A stretch of 35,325 nucleotides of DNA from Flavobacteriaceae bacterium (GCA_947371275.1 CANBOV010000026.1:1-35325); one strand, 5' to 3'; positions 9,799-17,897 are shown, counted from the first letter of the stretch. Notes: generated by a model from the letters alone, not told the origin. Numbers and translations: made by a program.

Positions 9799-10422
9799 GT
9801 GAAACAAAAATTATCCCTTGCTTCATGGAACCGTAAAGAGCATTTCCATTTTTTTTCTCAAATGGAAGAGCCATTTTTTGGTGTTTCCACAGTAATAGAT
9901 TGCACTATAGCTTATGCAAAATCAAAAGAATTAGACACTACTTTTTTTACCTATTATTTACACAAAACTCTACTAGCAATTAACGCAATTGAATCTTTTA
10001 GATACCGAATTATTGAGGATGAAGTTTATATATATGACCAAATTGATGCCTCTGCCACAATATTGAGAGAGGATAAAACATTTGGCTTTTCTTTGATGAA
10101 ATATGACAAAAATTTAACTAAATTTAGTGAAATTACTAAGGCAGAAATAGAGAGAGTTAAAAAAACTTCTGGTCTAATTACACGAGAATTTGAAATTAAT
10201 TTAATTCATTTTTCAGCTTTACCGTGGATACATTTTACTGCTTATTCACATGCACGAAGTTTTGTATGGCCAGACAGTTGTCCTAAAATCTCCTTTGGCA
10301 AAATGATTTCGGATAACGGCAAGAAAACTATGCCAATGTCAATTCATGTACACCATGGATTAATAGATGGATATCATGTAGGTGAATTTATTGATTTATT
10401 TCAGAAATTAATGAATTCTTAA
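9799..10422 (+). CDS. Chloramphenicol acetyltransferase-fold O-acetyltransferase
   Basis: A protein of 207 residues with the CAT fold. The N-terminus carries the conserved NRKEHFHFF stretch, and the C-terminal active site reads HHGLIDGYHVGEF, matching the family HHxxxDG motif with its catalytic histidine. The tryptophan- and histidine-containing middle (LPWIHFTAYSHAR) is also typical. The start is GTG at 9799, one base after the HAD stop; the next in-frame ATG would delete the conserved N-terminal motif. Proteins of this kind are common in Flavobacteriia chromosomes and most have not been shown to act on chloramphenicol, so resistance should not be assumed. The 3' end overlaps the convergent gene by 4 bases. 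Confidence 0.88.
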   Translation: MKQKLSLASWNRKEHFHFFSQMEEPFFGVSTVIDCTIAYAKSKELDTTFFTYYLHKTLLAINAIESFRYRIIEDEVYIYDQIDASATILREDKTFGFSLMKYDKNLTKFSEITKAEIERVKKTSGLITREFEINLIHFSALPWIHFTAYSHARSFVWPDSCPKISFGKMISDNGKKTMPMSIHVHHGLIDGYHVGEFIDLFQKLMNS

Positions 10423-10877
10423 TCGAAATAAGTCCAATTTGAACCGTCGCTAACTACTATGACACTTCTTCTATTGCCCTCCCACATATAAATTTGAACA
10501 CTTCCTGTTGTAGAACTTTTAGGAAAAATCAAGCCAGAAACTGTAGAAAGTTTAGCAGTATATGAGTTGTTTATATTTCTTATAAAATACATTCGCCCAG
10601 GATAAGTTGCAGGATTTGGCAATTGAAATTCTTGATCAGTTGCTTGTGGATTTATTGAAATATATACCCCATCACTAATACTAGTTACAGCGCCACTACC
10701 TGTTAATGTAATAACCTTAACTGACATATTACCGTTAACATCAAGTGTACTTAAAGGAGTAATTGTATTAATTCCAACTTGAGAAAAACTAGCTGATGTT
10801 ATCAATAGCAAAAAAGCAGATATCGGTAAAGAGACCAGCATATTAAATTGATTTTGACAGAGTTTACCACTTAACAT
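10419..10877 (-). CDS. Small exported protein with VGINT-type N-terminal motif
   Basis: A protein of up to 152 residues, function not recognised. After a hydrophobic signal-like segment (LVSLPISAFLLLITSASFSQ) the mature part begins VGINTITPLSTLDVNG. This motif is found at the N-terminus of many Bacteroidota cell-surface and tail-fibre-like proteins. The rest is short, polar and beta-rich, and ends in SNWTYFD. No T9SS sorting domain or lipobox is visible. An internal ATG at 10841 would give a shorter N-terminus of 140 residues, and which start is used is uncertain. It looks like a lone head domain of a larger surface-protein type. The stop overlaps the convergent acetyltransferase gene through a shared TTAA. 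Confidence 0.7.
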   Translation of the reverse strand: MLSGKLCQNQFNMLVSLPISAFLLLITSASFSQVGINTITPLSTLDVNGNMSVKVITLTGSGAVTSISDGVYISINPQATDQEFQLPNPATYPGRMYFIRNINNSYTAKLSTVSGLIFPKSSTTGSVQIYMWEGNRRSVIVVSDGSNWTYFD

Positions 10878-10934
10878 AAAATAAATGTAACTAAATTAAT
10901 GGACAAAACTTACTAATCAATTATTAATCGTCTT

Positions 10935-10948
10935 CGAAAACGTTTTCG
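10935..10948. promoter_or_regulatory. Perfect 14-bp palindrome resembling a LacI-family operator
   Basis: CGAAAACGTTTTCG is a perfect palindrome with a central CG step, the form typical of LacI/GalR-family operators. It lies 58-94 bases upstream of the possible starts of the small exported protein on the minus strand. No LacI-type regulator is encoded in the window. Confidence 0.35.
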
Positions 10949-10999
10949 TGTTGACAACTTTAACAATTTTACGTTAAATATTTACGGAAAAAGTAAATA

Positions 11000-11031
11000 A
11001 AAAGCGGTGATATTTTCATATTACCGCTTTT
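11000..11031 (-). terminator. Terminator of the ssb-HRDC operon
   Basis: Inverted repeat with arms at 11000-11013 and 11018-11031: 14 base pairs with one mismatch and a 4-base loop. Read on the minus strand, the stem is followed by a T-rich tract. It lies 20 bases beyond the HRDC gene stop. Confidence 0.85.
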
Positions 11032-11051
11032 AACTGGGAAGTTTGATGAAA

Positions 11052-11492
11052 TTATAGGACTTTTAATACCTCCAAAATATCATTTCCATATTTTATAGTT
11101 CTTTTGTTTCCAAAACCAACCACTTTTTCAATGGCTTCTATTGATGTTGGATTGGATTTAGCAATTGCAATTAAATGAGAATTGTGACAAATCCGAAAAG
11201 CATTACATTCTAATTTATCTGCCAAATTGTTCCTCCATTTTCTTAATGCTGCAAAAACAATTTGTTCATTGGGATTTAAATCTTCAATAGATAGTTTATG
11301 ATTAATTTCCCCTTTTGCGCTCATTTTAGGTATGTAAAAAATGACTGCAGACCAATAATCCTTCGTGTTTGTCGTTACAAAATTGGTTGAAGTTAACTTT
11401 ACTTCAACTGTTTCTAAAAATTTATTCAAACGGTCTTGATCTATTTGGCAAAATTCTTTACTAAGTCTAATATTAAAAACCTTAATGTTCAT
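11052..11492 (-). CDS. HRDC domain protein
   Basis: A protein of 146 residues. The C-terminal half, from about residue 72 (NEQIVFAALRKWRNNLADKL) through IAIAKSNPTSIEAIEKVVGFG to KYGNDILEVL, is an HRDC domain, a helical nucleic-acid-binding module otherwise found at the end of RecQ helicases and RNase D. The N-terminal half has no recognised domain; it is mixed alpha/beta and contains no helicase or nuclease motif. The gene follows ssb after 18 bases and a clear terminator follows it, so the two form an operon. The linkage to SSB points to a DNA-related role, but this is inference. Confidence 0.85.
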   Translation of the reverse strand: MNIKVFNIRLSKEFCQIDQDRLNKFLETVEVKLTSTNFVTTNTKDYWSAVIFYIPKMSAKGEINHKLSIEDLNPNEQIVFAALRKWRNNLADKLECNAFRICHNSHLIAIAKSNPTSIEAIEKVVGFGNKRTIKYGNDILEVLKVL

Positions 11493-11510
11493 TTAGCCTC
11501 AATTTAGAAA

Positions 11511-11843
11511 TTATTTACCCAACAACAAGATATCGTTCACTACCACTTCCGTTACATAACGTTTATTTCCTTCCTTATCGTCATAACTTCGGTGCGTAAG
11601 TTTACCTTCAATAGCTACCTCTTTTCCTTTAGTAACATATTTTTCAATGATCTCGGCAACTTTTCCCCAAGCTGTAACCCTGTGCCATTCGGTTTGTTCG
11701 ACTTTATCTCCTTTGTCATTAATGTAATAATCATTGGTTGCAATAGTAAGATTGGCTAATTTTTTTCCTCCGTCTAAGGCTTTTACTTCTGGGTCGTTTC
11801 CAACGTGCCCAATTAATTGAACTTTGTTTTTCATGGCATTCAT
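11511..11843 (-). CDS. ssb: Single-stranded DNA-binding protein, short form without acidic tail
   Basis: A protein of 110 residues that is essentially a bare OB-fold: NKVQLIGHVGNDPEVK, ANLTIATNDYY, TEWHRVTAWGKVAEIIEKYVTKGKEVAIEGKL and the closing VVVNDILLLGK. SSB coats single-stranded DNA in replication and repair. The usual disordered linker and the acidic C-terminal tip ending in Phe, which recruits partner proteins, are absent. The start at 11843 (MNAMKNKV) matches the usual Bacteroidota SSB N-terminus; an ATG three codons later is an alternative. Because partner recruitment depends on the missing tip, this may be a second, specialised SSB rather than the main replication protein. It is cotranscribed with the HRDC gene. 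Confidence 0.92.
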   Translation of the reverse strand: MNAMKNKVQLIGHVGNDPEVKALDGGKKLANLTIATNDYYINDKGDKVEQTEWHRVTAWGKVAEIIEKYVTKGKEVAIEGKLTHRSYDDKEGNKRYVTEVVVNDILLLGK

Positions 11844-11871
11844 GGTCTTAATAATTTAAATGTTAATACTA

Positions 11872-11901
11872 AAAAAATATTGCTGACTTGTTTTCAATCA
11901 A
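11872..11901 (-). promoter_or_regulatory. Candidate promoter of ssb-HRDC
   Basis: On the minus strand TTG (11899-11901) is followed after 19 bases by TATTTTTT (11872-11879), one mismatch from TAnnTTTG. It lies about 30 bases before the ssb ATG. Confidence 0.4.
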
Positions 11902-11978
11902 CGAGGCAAAGTTGTGGTAGAAAATAAAAATTATTCGGTAGTTATTCATTTACTTTCGATTGTAACTACTTGTAACCA

Positions 11979-12008
11979 TTTGCAAACGGAAATATTTTCT
12001 TATATTTG
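11979..12008 (+). promoter_or_regulatory. Promoter of the zinc-ribbon/M28 operon
   Basis: TTTG at 11979-11982, an 18-base spacer and TATATTTG at 12001-12008 fit both Bacteroidota promoter elements. Transcription start is expected near 12015, about 16 bases before the ATG. Just upstream, TTGTAAC occurs at 11960 and 11970 with a third degenerate copy at 11980, in 10-base phase. Confidence 0.7.
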
Positions 12009-12030
12009 ATTGGCTTAAAACAAATTATAC

Positions 12031-12381
12031 ATGGATAAATCCTGTTTAGAATGTGGAGAAAAAATAATTGGTCGTGAGGACAAAAAGTTCTGTAGTGATG
12101 GATGCCGCAATGCTTACAATAATAAAATCAACAAAGACAGTACCAACTATATGCGCAATATCAACAACAAATTGCGCAAAAATTATCGGATTTTAGTAGA
12201 GTTAAATACAGAAGGCAAATCTAAAACAAACAAATCTAAATTGTTAAGTAAAGGTTTTAATTTTGATTTTTTTACAAACATTTTAAACACAAATAATGGT
12301 AATACCTATTATTTTGTGTACGATCAAGGGTATCGACTTTTGGAAAATGATTTTTATATGCTGGTCAAAAAAGAACAATAA
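12031..12381 (+). CDS. Zinc-ribbon protein of unknown function
   Basis: A 116-residue protein. The N-terminus is a four-cysteine zinc finger: C5 and C8 (CLEC), then C21 and C25 in FCSDGCRNAYNN, similar to the zinc ribbons that precede DUF2116-like domains. The rest is lysine- and asparagine-rich, probably helical near residues 35-60, and ends in a compact hydrophobic part (FFTNILNTNNGNTYYFVYDQGY). A basic zinc-finger protein could bind nucleic acid, but no function is known to me. A well-formed promoter precedes it. The M28 peptidase ATG follows 10 bases after the stop, so it is the first gene of a four-gene operon. Confidence 0.82.
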   Translation: MDKSCLECGEKIIGREDKKFCSDGCRNAYNNKINKDSTNYMRNINNKLRKNYRILVELNTEGKSKTNKSKLLSKGFNFDFFTNILNTNNGNTYYFVYDQGYRLLENDFYMLVKKEQ

Positions 12382-12391
12382 GTTTTAGGTC

Positions 12392-14773
12392 ATGAGAAAA
12401 AACAATACTTCTATCTATGCTCTTTTGATTGTCCTAATAGCGATTTTAGGTGTTTTCTATTTTATAATGCCTCAACACATTGACGAAACTGAGGCCCCCC
12501 TATCTGAATTTTCAACCCAAAGAGCATTAGTAACGGTAAAGTCCATGAGCTTAGCACCTCATTATGTTGGCTCTAAAAATCATGAAACAGTTGCACTTTA
12601 TTTACAAACAATCCTAAATGATTTAGGATTAGAGACTTCCATTCAAGAAGGCTTTACGATGACTGACATGGGAACTTTGGTTAAATCTAGAAATATTTTA
12701 GCAAGGATTAAAGGTACTGAAAATGGAAAAGCACTTTTGCTTTTATCTCATTATGACAGTGCTCCACATTCCTTCTCTAAAGGAGCAAGTGATGATGCAA
12801 GCGGAGTAGCAACTATAATAGAAAGTATCCGTGCCTTTCTACATAACAAAACACGGCATAAAAACGATGTGATTATACTTTTTACCGATGCTGAAGAAAC
12901 AGGTCTTAATGGTGCAGCATTATTTGTAACAAAACATCACTGGGCAAAAGAAGTAGGTTTAGTGCTGAATTTTGAAGCGCGTGGTAGTGCTGGACCTAGT
13001 TATATGTTAATGGAAACAAATCAAGGTAATGCCAAAATGGTAGATGCCTTTTCCGACGGTAAAGTTACCTATCCTGTATCAAATTCATTGATGTACAGCA
13101 TATACAAAATGTTGCCCAACGACACCGATTTAACGGTTTTTAGAACTCGGGGAAATGTTCAAGGGTTTAACTTTGCTTTTATTGATAATCATTATAACTA
13201 TCATACAGCAAAAGACTGTTATGCCAACTTAAGCAAAAACACTCTCGCACATCAAGGAACCTACTTATTTCCCTTATTAAAATATTTATCAAATGCAGAT
13301 TTATCGCAATTGAATACACCTTTTAATAAGGTCTATTTCAATGTCCCATTTTGCTTTGTAAGTTATCCATATGATTGGATTCTTCCTTTATTGATACTTG
13401 CAATCGGGTTATTTATACTGTTTATTTTTATTGGATTAGGTAAAAGAGCATTGCGATTTGATGAAATTTTAAAAGGATTTATCCCTCTATTTGGTTCACT
13501 TCTTGTATCAGGTCTTATCACTTATATTGTATGGAAAATATTACTTGCTTTTTATCCGCAATACCAAGATATTCTTCAAGGCTTTACATATAATGGCCGC
13601 GATTACATTTATGCTTTTATAAGTTTGAGCCTTAGCATTTGTTTTACAATTTATCCCCAAACAAATAAACGCCATAATGAAATGAATCAAATGGTAGCTC
13701 CCTTATTTATTTGGTTAATCATCAACACTGGAATTGCTTTAAAACTTCCAGGTGCCGGATTTTTAATCATCGCTGTCATCGCAAGCATATTAATGCTTGG
13801 TCTATATGTATTGACCCAAAAATCAAACTGGCTTGCGAATTCACTTCTGTCTATTCCAACAATAATCATAATTGTGCCATTTTTAATAACGATTCCAATT
13901 GGTTTAGGCTTAAAGATTTTATATGGAATATCCCTTGTTATTGTATTGCTATTTACTTTATTACTGCCTGTTTTAGGAACTATCTCAAAAAAAAGAATTT
14001 GGGCCGTAATATTATTTTTTATTAGTTGTGGGTACTTTGTAAAAGCTCATCTTAATTCTGAATATTCTGCAACTAAATCAAAACCAAATAGCTTAGTTTA
14101 CTTCTTAAATGATAGTAAGGCTTATTGGTCAACTTATGATATGAATATTGACGTCTGGACAAAACATTATTTAGGAGAGAAACCAATTTCAGCAACTTCA
14201 CTCAACAAAAATTTACTGTACAGTAAATATGGCTCTAAGTTTACCTATATGGCAAATGCTCCTTTAATAGGTCTATCAAAACCTACAATTGAATTTTTAC
14301 GTGATACGGTAAAAGGAAACCAACATTTATATCGTATAAAAATCAGTTCAAACAGGATTGTAAATCGATATGATATTTTTTGTAACAATGATGTCAGGAT
14401 CAATAATTTGAAAGCAAATGGCGTATCTTCTATCAATTTTAAAAAAAATAATTCCTCAAAATATAACAATAAAATAATAACATATTATGTTGTAGATAAT
14501 GTACCATTAGAATTACAATTTTCGATTAATTCTAAGGAAAAACTTGATTTAGAATTATTGGAGAGTTCGTTTGATTTACTAAGCAATCGAAAACTTAATG
14601 TAATAAAAAGAAAATCATGGATGATCCCTACACCATTTGTTTTAAATGATGCTATAATTATTAGAGAAAAAATTATAGGTTCTCCAATTAATGTCGAAAA
14701 AAAACTAAATTTCATAAGAAAATGGGAAACAAATGACCATGCCAATTTAGCTATTGATACTATCAAACAATGA
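12392..14773 (+). CDS. Membrane-bound M28 family metallopeptidase
   Basis: A protein of 793 residues. An N-terminal membrane anchor (about 8-27) precedes an M28 zinc aminopeptidase domain with H120 and D122 (SHYDSAPH), SDDASG at 133-138, the general-base/ligand pair in DAEETGLNG (E168, E169) and a late ligand region DNHYNYHTAKD. After this come about eight hydrophobic segments between residues 325 and 550, then a soluble C-terminal domain of about 230 residues. The architecture, a periplasm-facing M28 domain fused to a multipass membrane domain, resembles eukaryotic ER metallopeptidase (Fxna-like) proteins and is common in Bacteroidota. Its stop overlaps the next ATG (ATGA), indicating coupled translation. 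Confidence 0.93.
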   Translation: MRKNNTSIYALLIVLIAILGVFYFIMPQHIDETEAPLSEFSTQRALVTVKSMSLAPHYVGSKNHETVALYLQTILNDLGLETSIQEGFTMTDMGTLVKSRNILARIKGTENGKALLLLSHYDSAPHSFSKGASDDASGVATIIESIRAFLHNKTRHKNDVIILFTDAEETGLNGAALFVTKHHWAKEVGLVLNFEARGSAGPSYMLMETNQGNAKMVDAFSDGKVTYPVSNSLMYSIYKMLPNDTDLTVFRTRGNVQGFNFAFIDNHYNYHTAKDCYANLSKNTLAHQGTYLFPLLKYLSNADLSQLNTPFNKVYFNVPFCFVSYPYDWILPLLILAIGLFILFIFIGLGKRALRFDEILKGFIPLFGSLLVSGLITYIVWKILLAFYPQYQDILQGFTYNGRDYIYAFISLSLSICFTIYPQTNKRHNEMNQMVAPLFIWLIINTGIALKLPGAGFLIIAVIASILMLGLYVLTQKSNWLANSLLSIPTIIIIVPFLITIPIGLGLKILYGISLVIVLLFTLLLPVLGTISKKRIWAVILFFISCGYFVKAHLNSEYSATKSKPNSLVYFLNDSKAYWSTYDMNIDVWTKHYLGEKPISATSLNKNLLYSKYGSKFTYMANAPLIGLSKPTIEFLRDTVKGNQHLYRIKISSNRIVNRYDIFCNNDVRINNLKANGVSSINFKKNNSSKYNNKIITYYVVDNVPLELQFSINSKEKLDLELLESSFDLLSNRKLNVIKRKSWMIPTPFVLNDAIIIREKIIGSPINVEKKLNFIRKWETNDHANLAIDTIKQ

Positions 14774-15573
14774 AACAAATCTGTATTTTGGGTTGTGGTT
14801 GGCTAGGATCCCCTTTAGCTAAATCGTTAGTTGAAGATGGTAATTCAGTAAAAGGATCAACAACTTCACCAGAGAAAATTCAAGTTTTACGAAAAATTGG
14901 AATAAATCCCTTTAAAATTAAAATAATGGAATCTGCAATTGAGGGAGAAATTTCATTATTTCTGGCAAATGCTGATATATTAATTATTGATATTCCTCCT
15001 AAATTAAGAGGCAAAATTAAAGAAAACTTTGTTGAGACGATAAAATTTTTAATTCCCTATATTGAAGAAGCTCAAGTGCGAAAATTAATTTTTGTGAGTT
15101 CTACTTCTGTTTATGCTGATGACAATTCCACCGTCACAGAAAATTCAAAACCATTTCCTTTGACTGAAAGTGGAAAGCAATTATTATTAACAGAAAACAT
15201 ATTGAATGAAAACAAAAATTTTAAAACAACCGTGATTCGATTTGGAGGATTGATTGGAGATGATCGACACCCAATTCATTTCTTAGCAGGCAGAAAAGAA
15301 CTTGAAAATCCATTTGCTCCAATTAATCTAATCCATCTAAAGGATTGTATCGGCATAATAAAAGCAATTATAAACAATGATTTATTTGGAGAAACATTTA
15401 ATGCTGTTGCTCCTTACCATCCATTTAGGGTAGACTTTTATACAAACAAAGCAGTAGAACTTCAATTGCCAGTTCCAGAATTTAATTATAATAATGTCAC
15501 TGTCGGGAAAACAATTTTGTCAATTAAAGTTGAAAAAAATCTTGGTTATATTTTTCAAAACATTTCATTATGA
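14770..15573 (+). CDS. NAD(P)-binding SDR/epimerase-like protein (YeeZ type)
   Basis: A 267-residue extended short-chain dehydrogenase-like protein. It opens with a Rossmann dinucleotide-binding loop, ILGCGWLGSPLAKSL (GxGxxG). FVSSTSVYADD follows near residue 115, the strand and serine region of NAD-dependent epimerases, and then RFGGLIGDDRHP. The catalytic YxxxK tyrosine expected after SVY is not obvious: the equivalent stretch reads LTESGKQLLLTEN. It may therefore bind a nucleotide without classic epimerase chemistry, as in YeeZ-type proteins. It overlaps the M28 gene and the following small gene by 4 bases each (ATGA). The substrate is unknown. Confidence 0.85.
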   Translation: MKQICILGCGWLGSPLAKSLVEDGNSVKGSTTSPEKIQVLRKIGINPFKIKIMESAIEGEISLFLANADILIIDIPPKLRGKIKENFVETIKFLIPYIEEAQVRKLIFVSSTSVYADDNSTVTENSKPFPLTESGKQLLLTENILNENKNFKTTVIRFGGLIGDDRHPIHFLAGRKELENPFAPINLIHLKDCIGIIKAIINNDLFGETFNAVAPYHPFRVDFYTNKAVELQLPVPEFNYNNVTVGKTILSIKVEKNLGYIFQNISL

Positions 15574-15815
15574 ATCCAAATGATATCGTTGGAACTATTG
15601 GAGTTGGGTTGATCCTACTTGCCTACTTTTTAAATATTTTTACTTTAACTAAAAAAGACGGAACTTTATTTTTTATTCTCAATATTCTAGGAGGTATTAT
15701 AGCTTGTTTTGCCTCGATCCTTATTAGGTTTTGGCCGTTTATTATCTTAGAAGGAACTTGGACCCTTGTAAGTATAATGGGCTTACTAAAGAGCATAAAA
15801 AAAACCTCAAGTTAA
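15570..15815 (+). CDS. CBU_0592-type small membrane protein
   Basis: An 81-residue integral membrane protein with three hydrophobic segments: DIVGTIGVGLILLAYFLNIF, then FFILNILGGIIACFASILI, then FIILEGTWTLVSIMGLL. The pattern and length match the CBU_0592-like family of small membrane proteins of unknown function. It starts within the stop codon of the SDR gene (ATGA overlap), and its own stop lies inside the terminator stem, so it closes the four-gene operon. Confidence 0.8.
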   Translation: MNPNDIVGTIGVGLILLAYFLNIFTLTKKDGTLFFILNILGGIIACFASILIRFWPFIILEGTWTLVSIMGLLKSIKKTSS

Positions 15816-15829
15816 ACTTGAGGTTTTTT
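15799..15829. terminator. Bidirectional terminator between convergent operons
   Basis: A 15-base perfect inverted repeat has arms at 15799-15813 and 15815-15829. It has A-runs on the left and T-runs on the right, so it can end transcription from either side. It overlaps the stop codon of the small membrane protein and precedes the 3' end of the M13 peptidase gene by 13 bases. Confidence 0.92.
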
Positions 15830-15842
15830 ATTTAATAATTTC

Positions 15843-17897
15843 TTACCAAATTTTTACTTGCTTATCTGGAGCCAAATACATACCATCTCCAGGTTTTATT
15901 CCAAATGCTTGTTGAAATGTGTCTAAGTTTAATAAAGGCACGTAAGCTCTATATTGAGCTGGCGAATGAGGATCTGTTTTTACTTGATTTTTCAATGCTT
16001 CATCACGAATTTTACCTCTCCAAATTGTAGCCCAAGATATGAATAAACGTTGTTCAGGAGTGTAATTGTCAATTAATCCTGGATTTCCGTTTTCTTTTAA
16101 ATACAATTGTAATCCATCATAAGCAGCATTGATGCCTCCTAGATCTCCTATGTTCTCTCCTAAAGTAAACTTTCCATCAACATGAGTACCTGGCAAAGGT
16201 TCTAATGCTGAATATTGATCAGCCAAAGCAGTACCTAATGAAGTGAATTGTGTTAAATCACTTTCAGTCCACCAGTCAACTAAATTACCGTCTGAATTAT
16301 ATCGAGACCCTTCATCATCAAATCCATGTGAAATTTCATGTCCAATTACCGCACCAATTCCTCCATAATTAATAGCTTCATCTGCTCTGTAATCATAGAA
16401 AGGCGGTTGTAAAATTGCAGCAGGAAATACAATTTCATTGTAAGAAGGATTGTAATAAGCATTTACCGTTTGTGGCGACATACCCCATTCTGTTTTATCA
16501 ACAGGTTTTCCCAATTTCGCCAAGTCTTTTTTCCAATTCCATAAAGAAACATTTTTAACGTTGTCAAAATAAGTCCCTCCATCTCCAGGGCTTTTAATAA
16601 TTAAAGTAGAATAGTCTTCCCATTTGTCTGGATAACCAATTTTAATGGTTAATTTATCTAACTTTTCAATCGCTTTTGTTTTGGTCTCAGAAGACATCCA
16701 CGTTAAATTATTAATTCTCTTTTTGTATGCTCGTATGATATTTTGAATCATTTTAGCAGCTTTTTCTTTAGCTTCAGCAGGAAACATTTTTTCTACATAT
16801 AATTTCCCCAATGCCTCTCCAACAGTTCCATTAACAACTTGTAATGCTTTTTCATGGCGAGGTCTCTGTTTTAAAGCGCCTGTCAATGATTTTCCATAAA
16901 AATCAAAGTTTGCAGTTTCAATATCAGTAGATAATTGACTAGCTGAACCTCTTAATAACATCCATCTCATATAAGCTTTCCAATCTTCTACTTTGTTTTC
17001 AGCAAAAATAATTTGCAATGCTTTCATATATCTTGGTTGAGATACAATAATGGTGTCTAATTTAGTAAAACCTACACCCTTCAAATATGTGTTCCAATCA
17101 ACAATAGGCAACATTTTCTGTAAATCTCCAATTGCGGTTGGATTATATTGTTTTCGAGCATCTCTTCTTTCCACTCTGTCTAGTCTAGGCTGTGACATTT
17201 GAATTTCTAAGGCTAAAATTTTATCCGCATCTGCTTTAGCTTGTTCAGGTTTTTCCCCTAAGAACAGTAGCATTTTAGCAACATGAAGTACGTATTTATC
17301 TCGTTTTTCTTTTGAATCTTTATCGTCAGAAACATAATAATCTCGATCTGGCAATCCTAAACTTCCAGGACCAAGACTTACTACATTTCGATTACTATCT
17401 TTTTCATCAGCCCCAATACCAACTCCGAAAAAACCAACACCCCCTCCTACAGCTTCTTCTTCCATCATTAATTTTTGCAAATCTTTGATGTTTTTAACTG
17501 CATTAATTTTAGCCAAATAGGGTTTCAAAGGCGTAATTCCTTGTTTGTTTCTAGCAACTGTATCCATTGCTGATTTGTACATGTTTATGGCTTTACCTTG
17601 ATCTGTAGTAGAAAGGTATTTAGGATTTTTAGTTGCGTCTTTTAATATAGCCAAGGCATCTTTATCTGTGTTTTGACGTAATTCATCAAAACTCCCCCAA
17701 CGAGTTTTATCTGCCGGGATTTCGGTGTTTTTTAACCAAGTTCCATTCACAAATTTGAAAAAATCATCCTTTGGACTTACTGTTTTATCCATCAAGGCGG
17801 TATTTATTCCAGGTGATTTTTGTTGCGCATTGACTTGATTAAGTCCTGACAATACCACAGCTGTAAATAATGTTTTTGAGATAATATTTATCTTCAT
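15843..17897 (-). CDS. M13 family metallopeptidase (PepO/neprilysin-like)
   Basis: A predicted exported zinc endopeptidase of 684 residues. A signal peptide (MKINIISKTLFTAVVLSG, then VNAQ) is followed by the M13 N-terminal domain (SPKDDFFKFVNGTWLKN). The catalytic domain carries NAYYNPSYNEIVFPA, the zinc motif HEISH at 520-524 and the third-ligand motif ENIGDLGG, and the protein ends with a typical M13 C-terminus. Family members cleave oligopeptides. A longer frame reaches 17927, but a perfect TAAATTTG box at 17925-17932 overlaps that start. The ATG at 17897 restores a clean signal peptide and was chosen. The gene is monocistronic and divergent from the SCO1-like gene. Confidence 0.95.
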   Translation of the reverse strand: MKINIISKTLFTAVVLSGLNQVNAQQKSPGINTALMDKTVSPKDDFFKFVNGTWLKNTEIPADKTRWGSFDELRQNTDKDALAILKDATKNPKYLSTTDQGKAINMYKSAMDTVARNKQGITPLKPYLAKINAVKNIKDLQKLMMEEEAVGGGVGFFGVGIGADEKDSNRNVVSLGPGSLGLPDRDYYVSDDKDSKEKRDKYVLHVAKMLLFLGEKPEQAKADADKILALEIQMSQPRLDRVERRDARKQYNPTAIGDLQKMLPIVDWNTYLKGVGFTKLDTIIVSQPRYMKALQIIFAENKVEDWKAYMRWMLLRGSASQLSTDIETANFDFYGKSLTGALKQRPRHEKALQVVNGTVGEALGKLYVEKMFPAEAKEKAAKMIQNIIRAYKKRINNLTWMSSETKTKAIEKLDKLTIKIGYPDKWEDYSTLIIKSPGDGGTYFDNVKNVSLWNWKKDLAKLGKPVDKTEWGMSPQTVNAYYNPSYNEIVFPAAILQPPFYDYRADEAINYGGIGAVIGHEISHGFDDEGSRYNSDGNLVDWWTESDLTQFTSLGTALADQYSALEPLPGTHVDGKFTLGENIGDLGGINAAYDGLQLYLKENGNPGLIDNYTPEQRLFISWATIWRGKIRDEALKNQVKTDPHSPAQYRAYVPLLNLDTFQQAFGIKPGDGMYLAPDKQVKIW

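Noticed and set aside
9799..10422. Antibiotic resistance gene
   Set aside because: Only the CAT fold and active site are visible; context is housekeeping and there is no mobile element, so resistance cannot be claimed.
10878..11051. Small RNA or riboswitch in the gap
   Set aside because: Apart from the palindrome and the terminator of the neighbouring operon, no structured element is visible.
13711..14025. Plus-strand open frame of 104 codons inside the M28 gene
   Set aside because: Shadow frame of a membrane-helix region; composition follows the real gene and no family is recognised.
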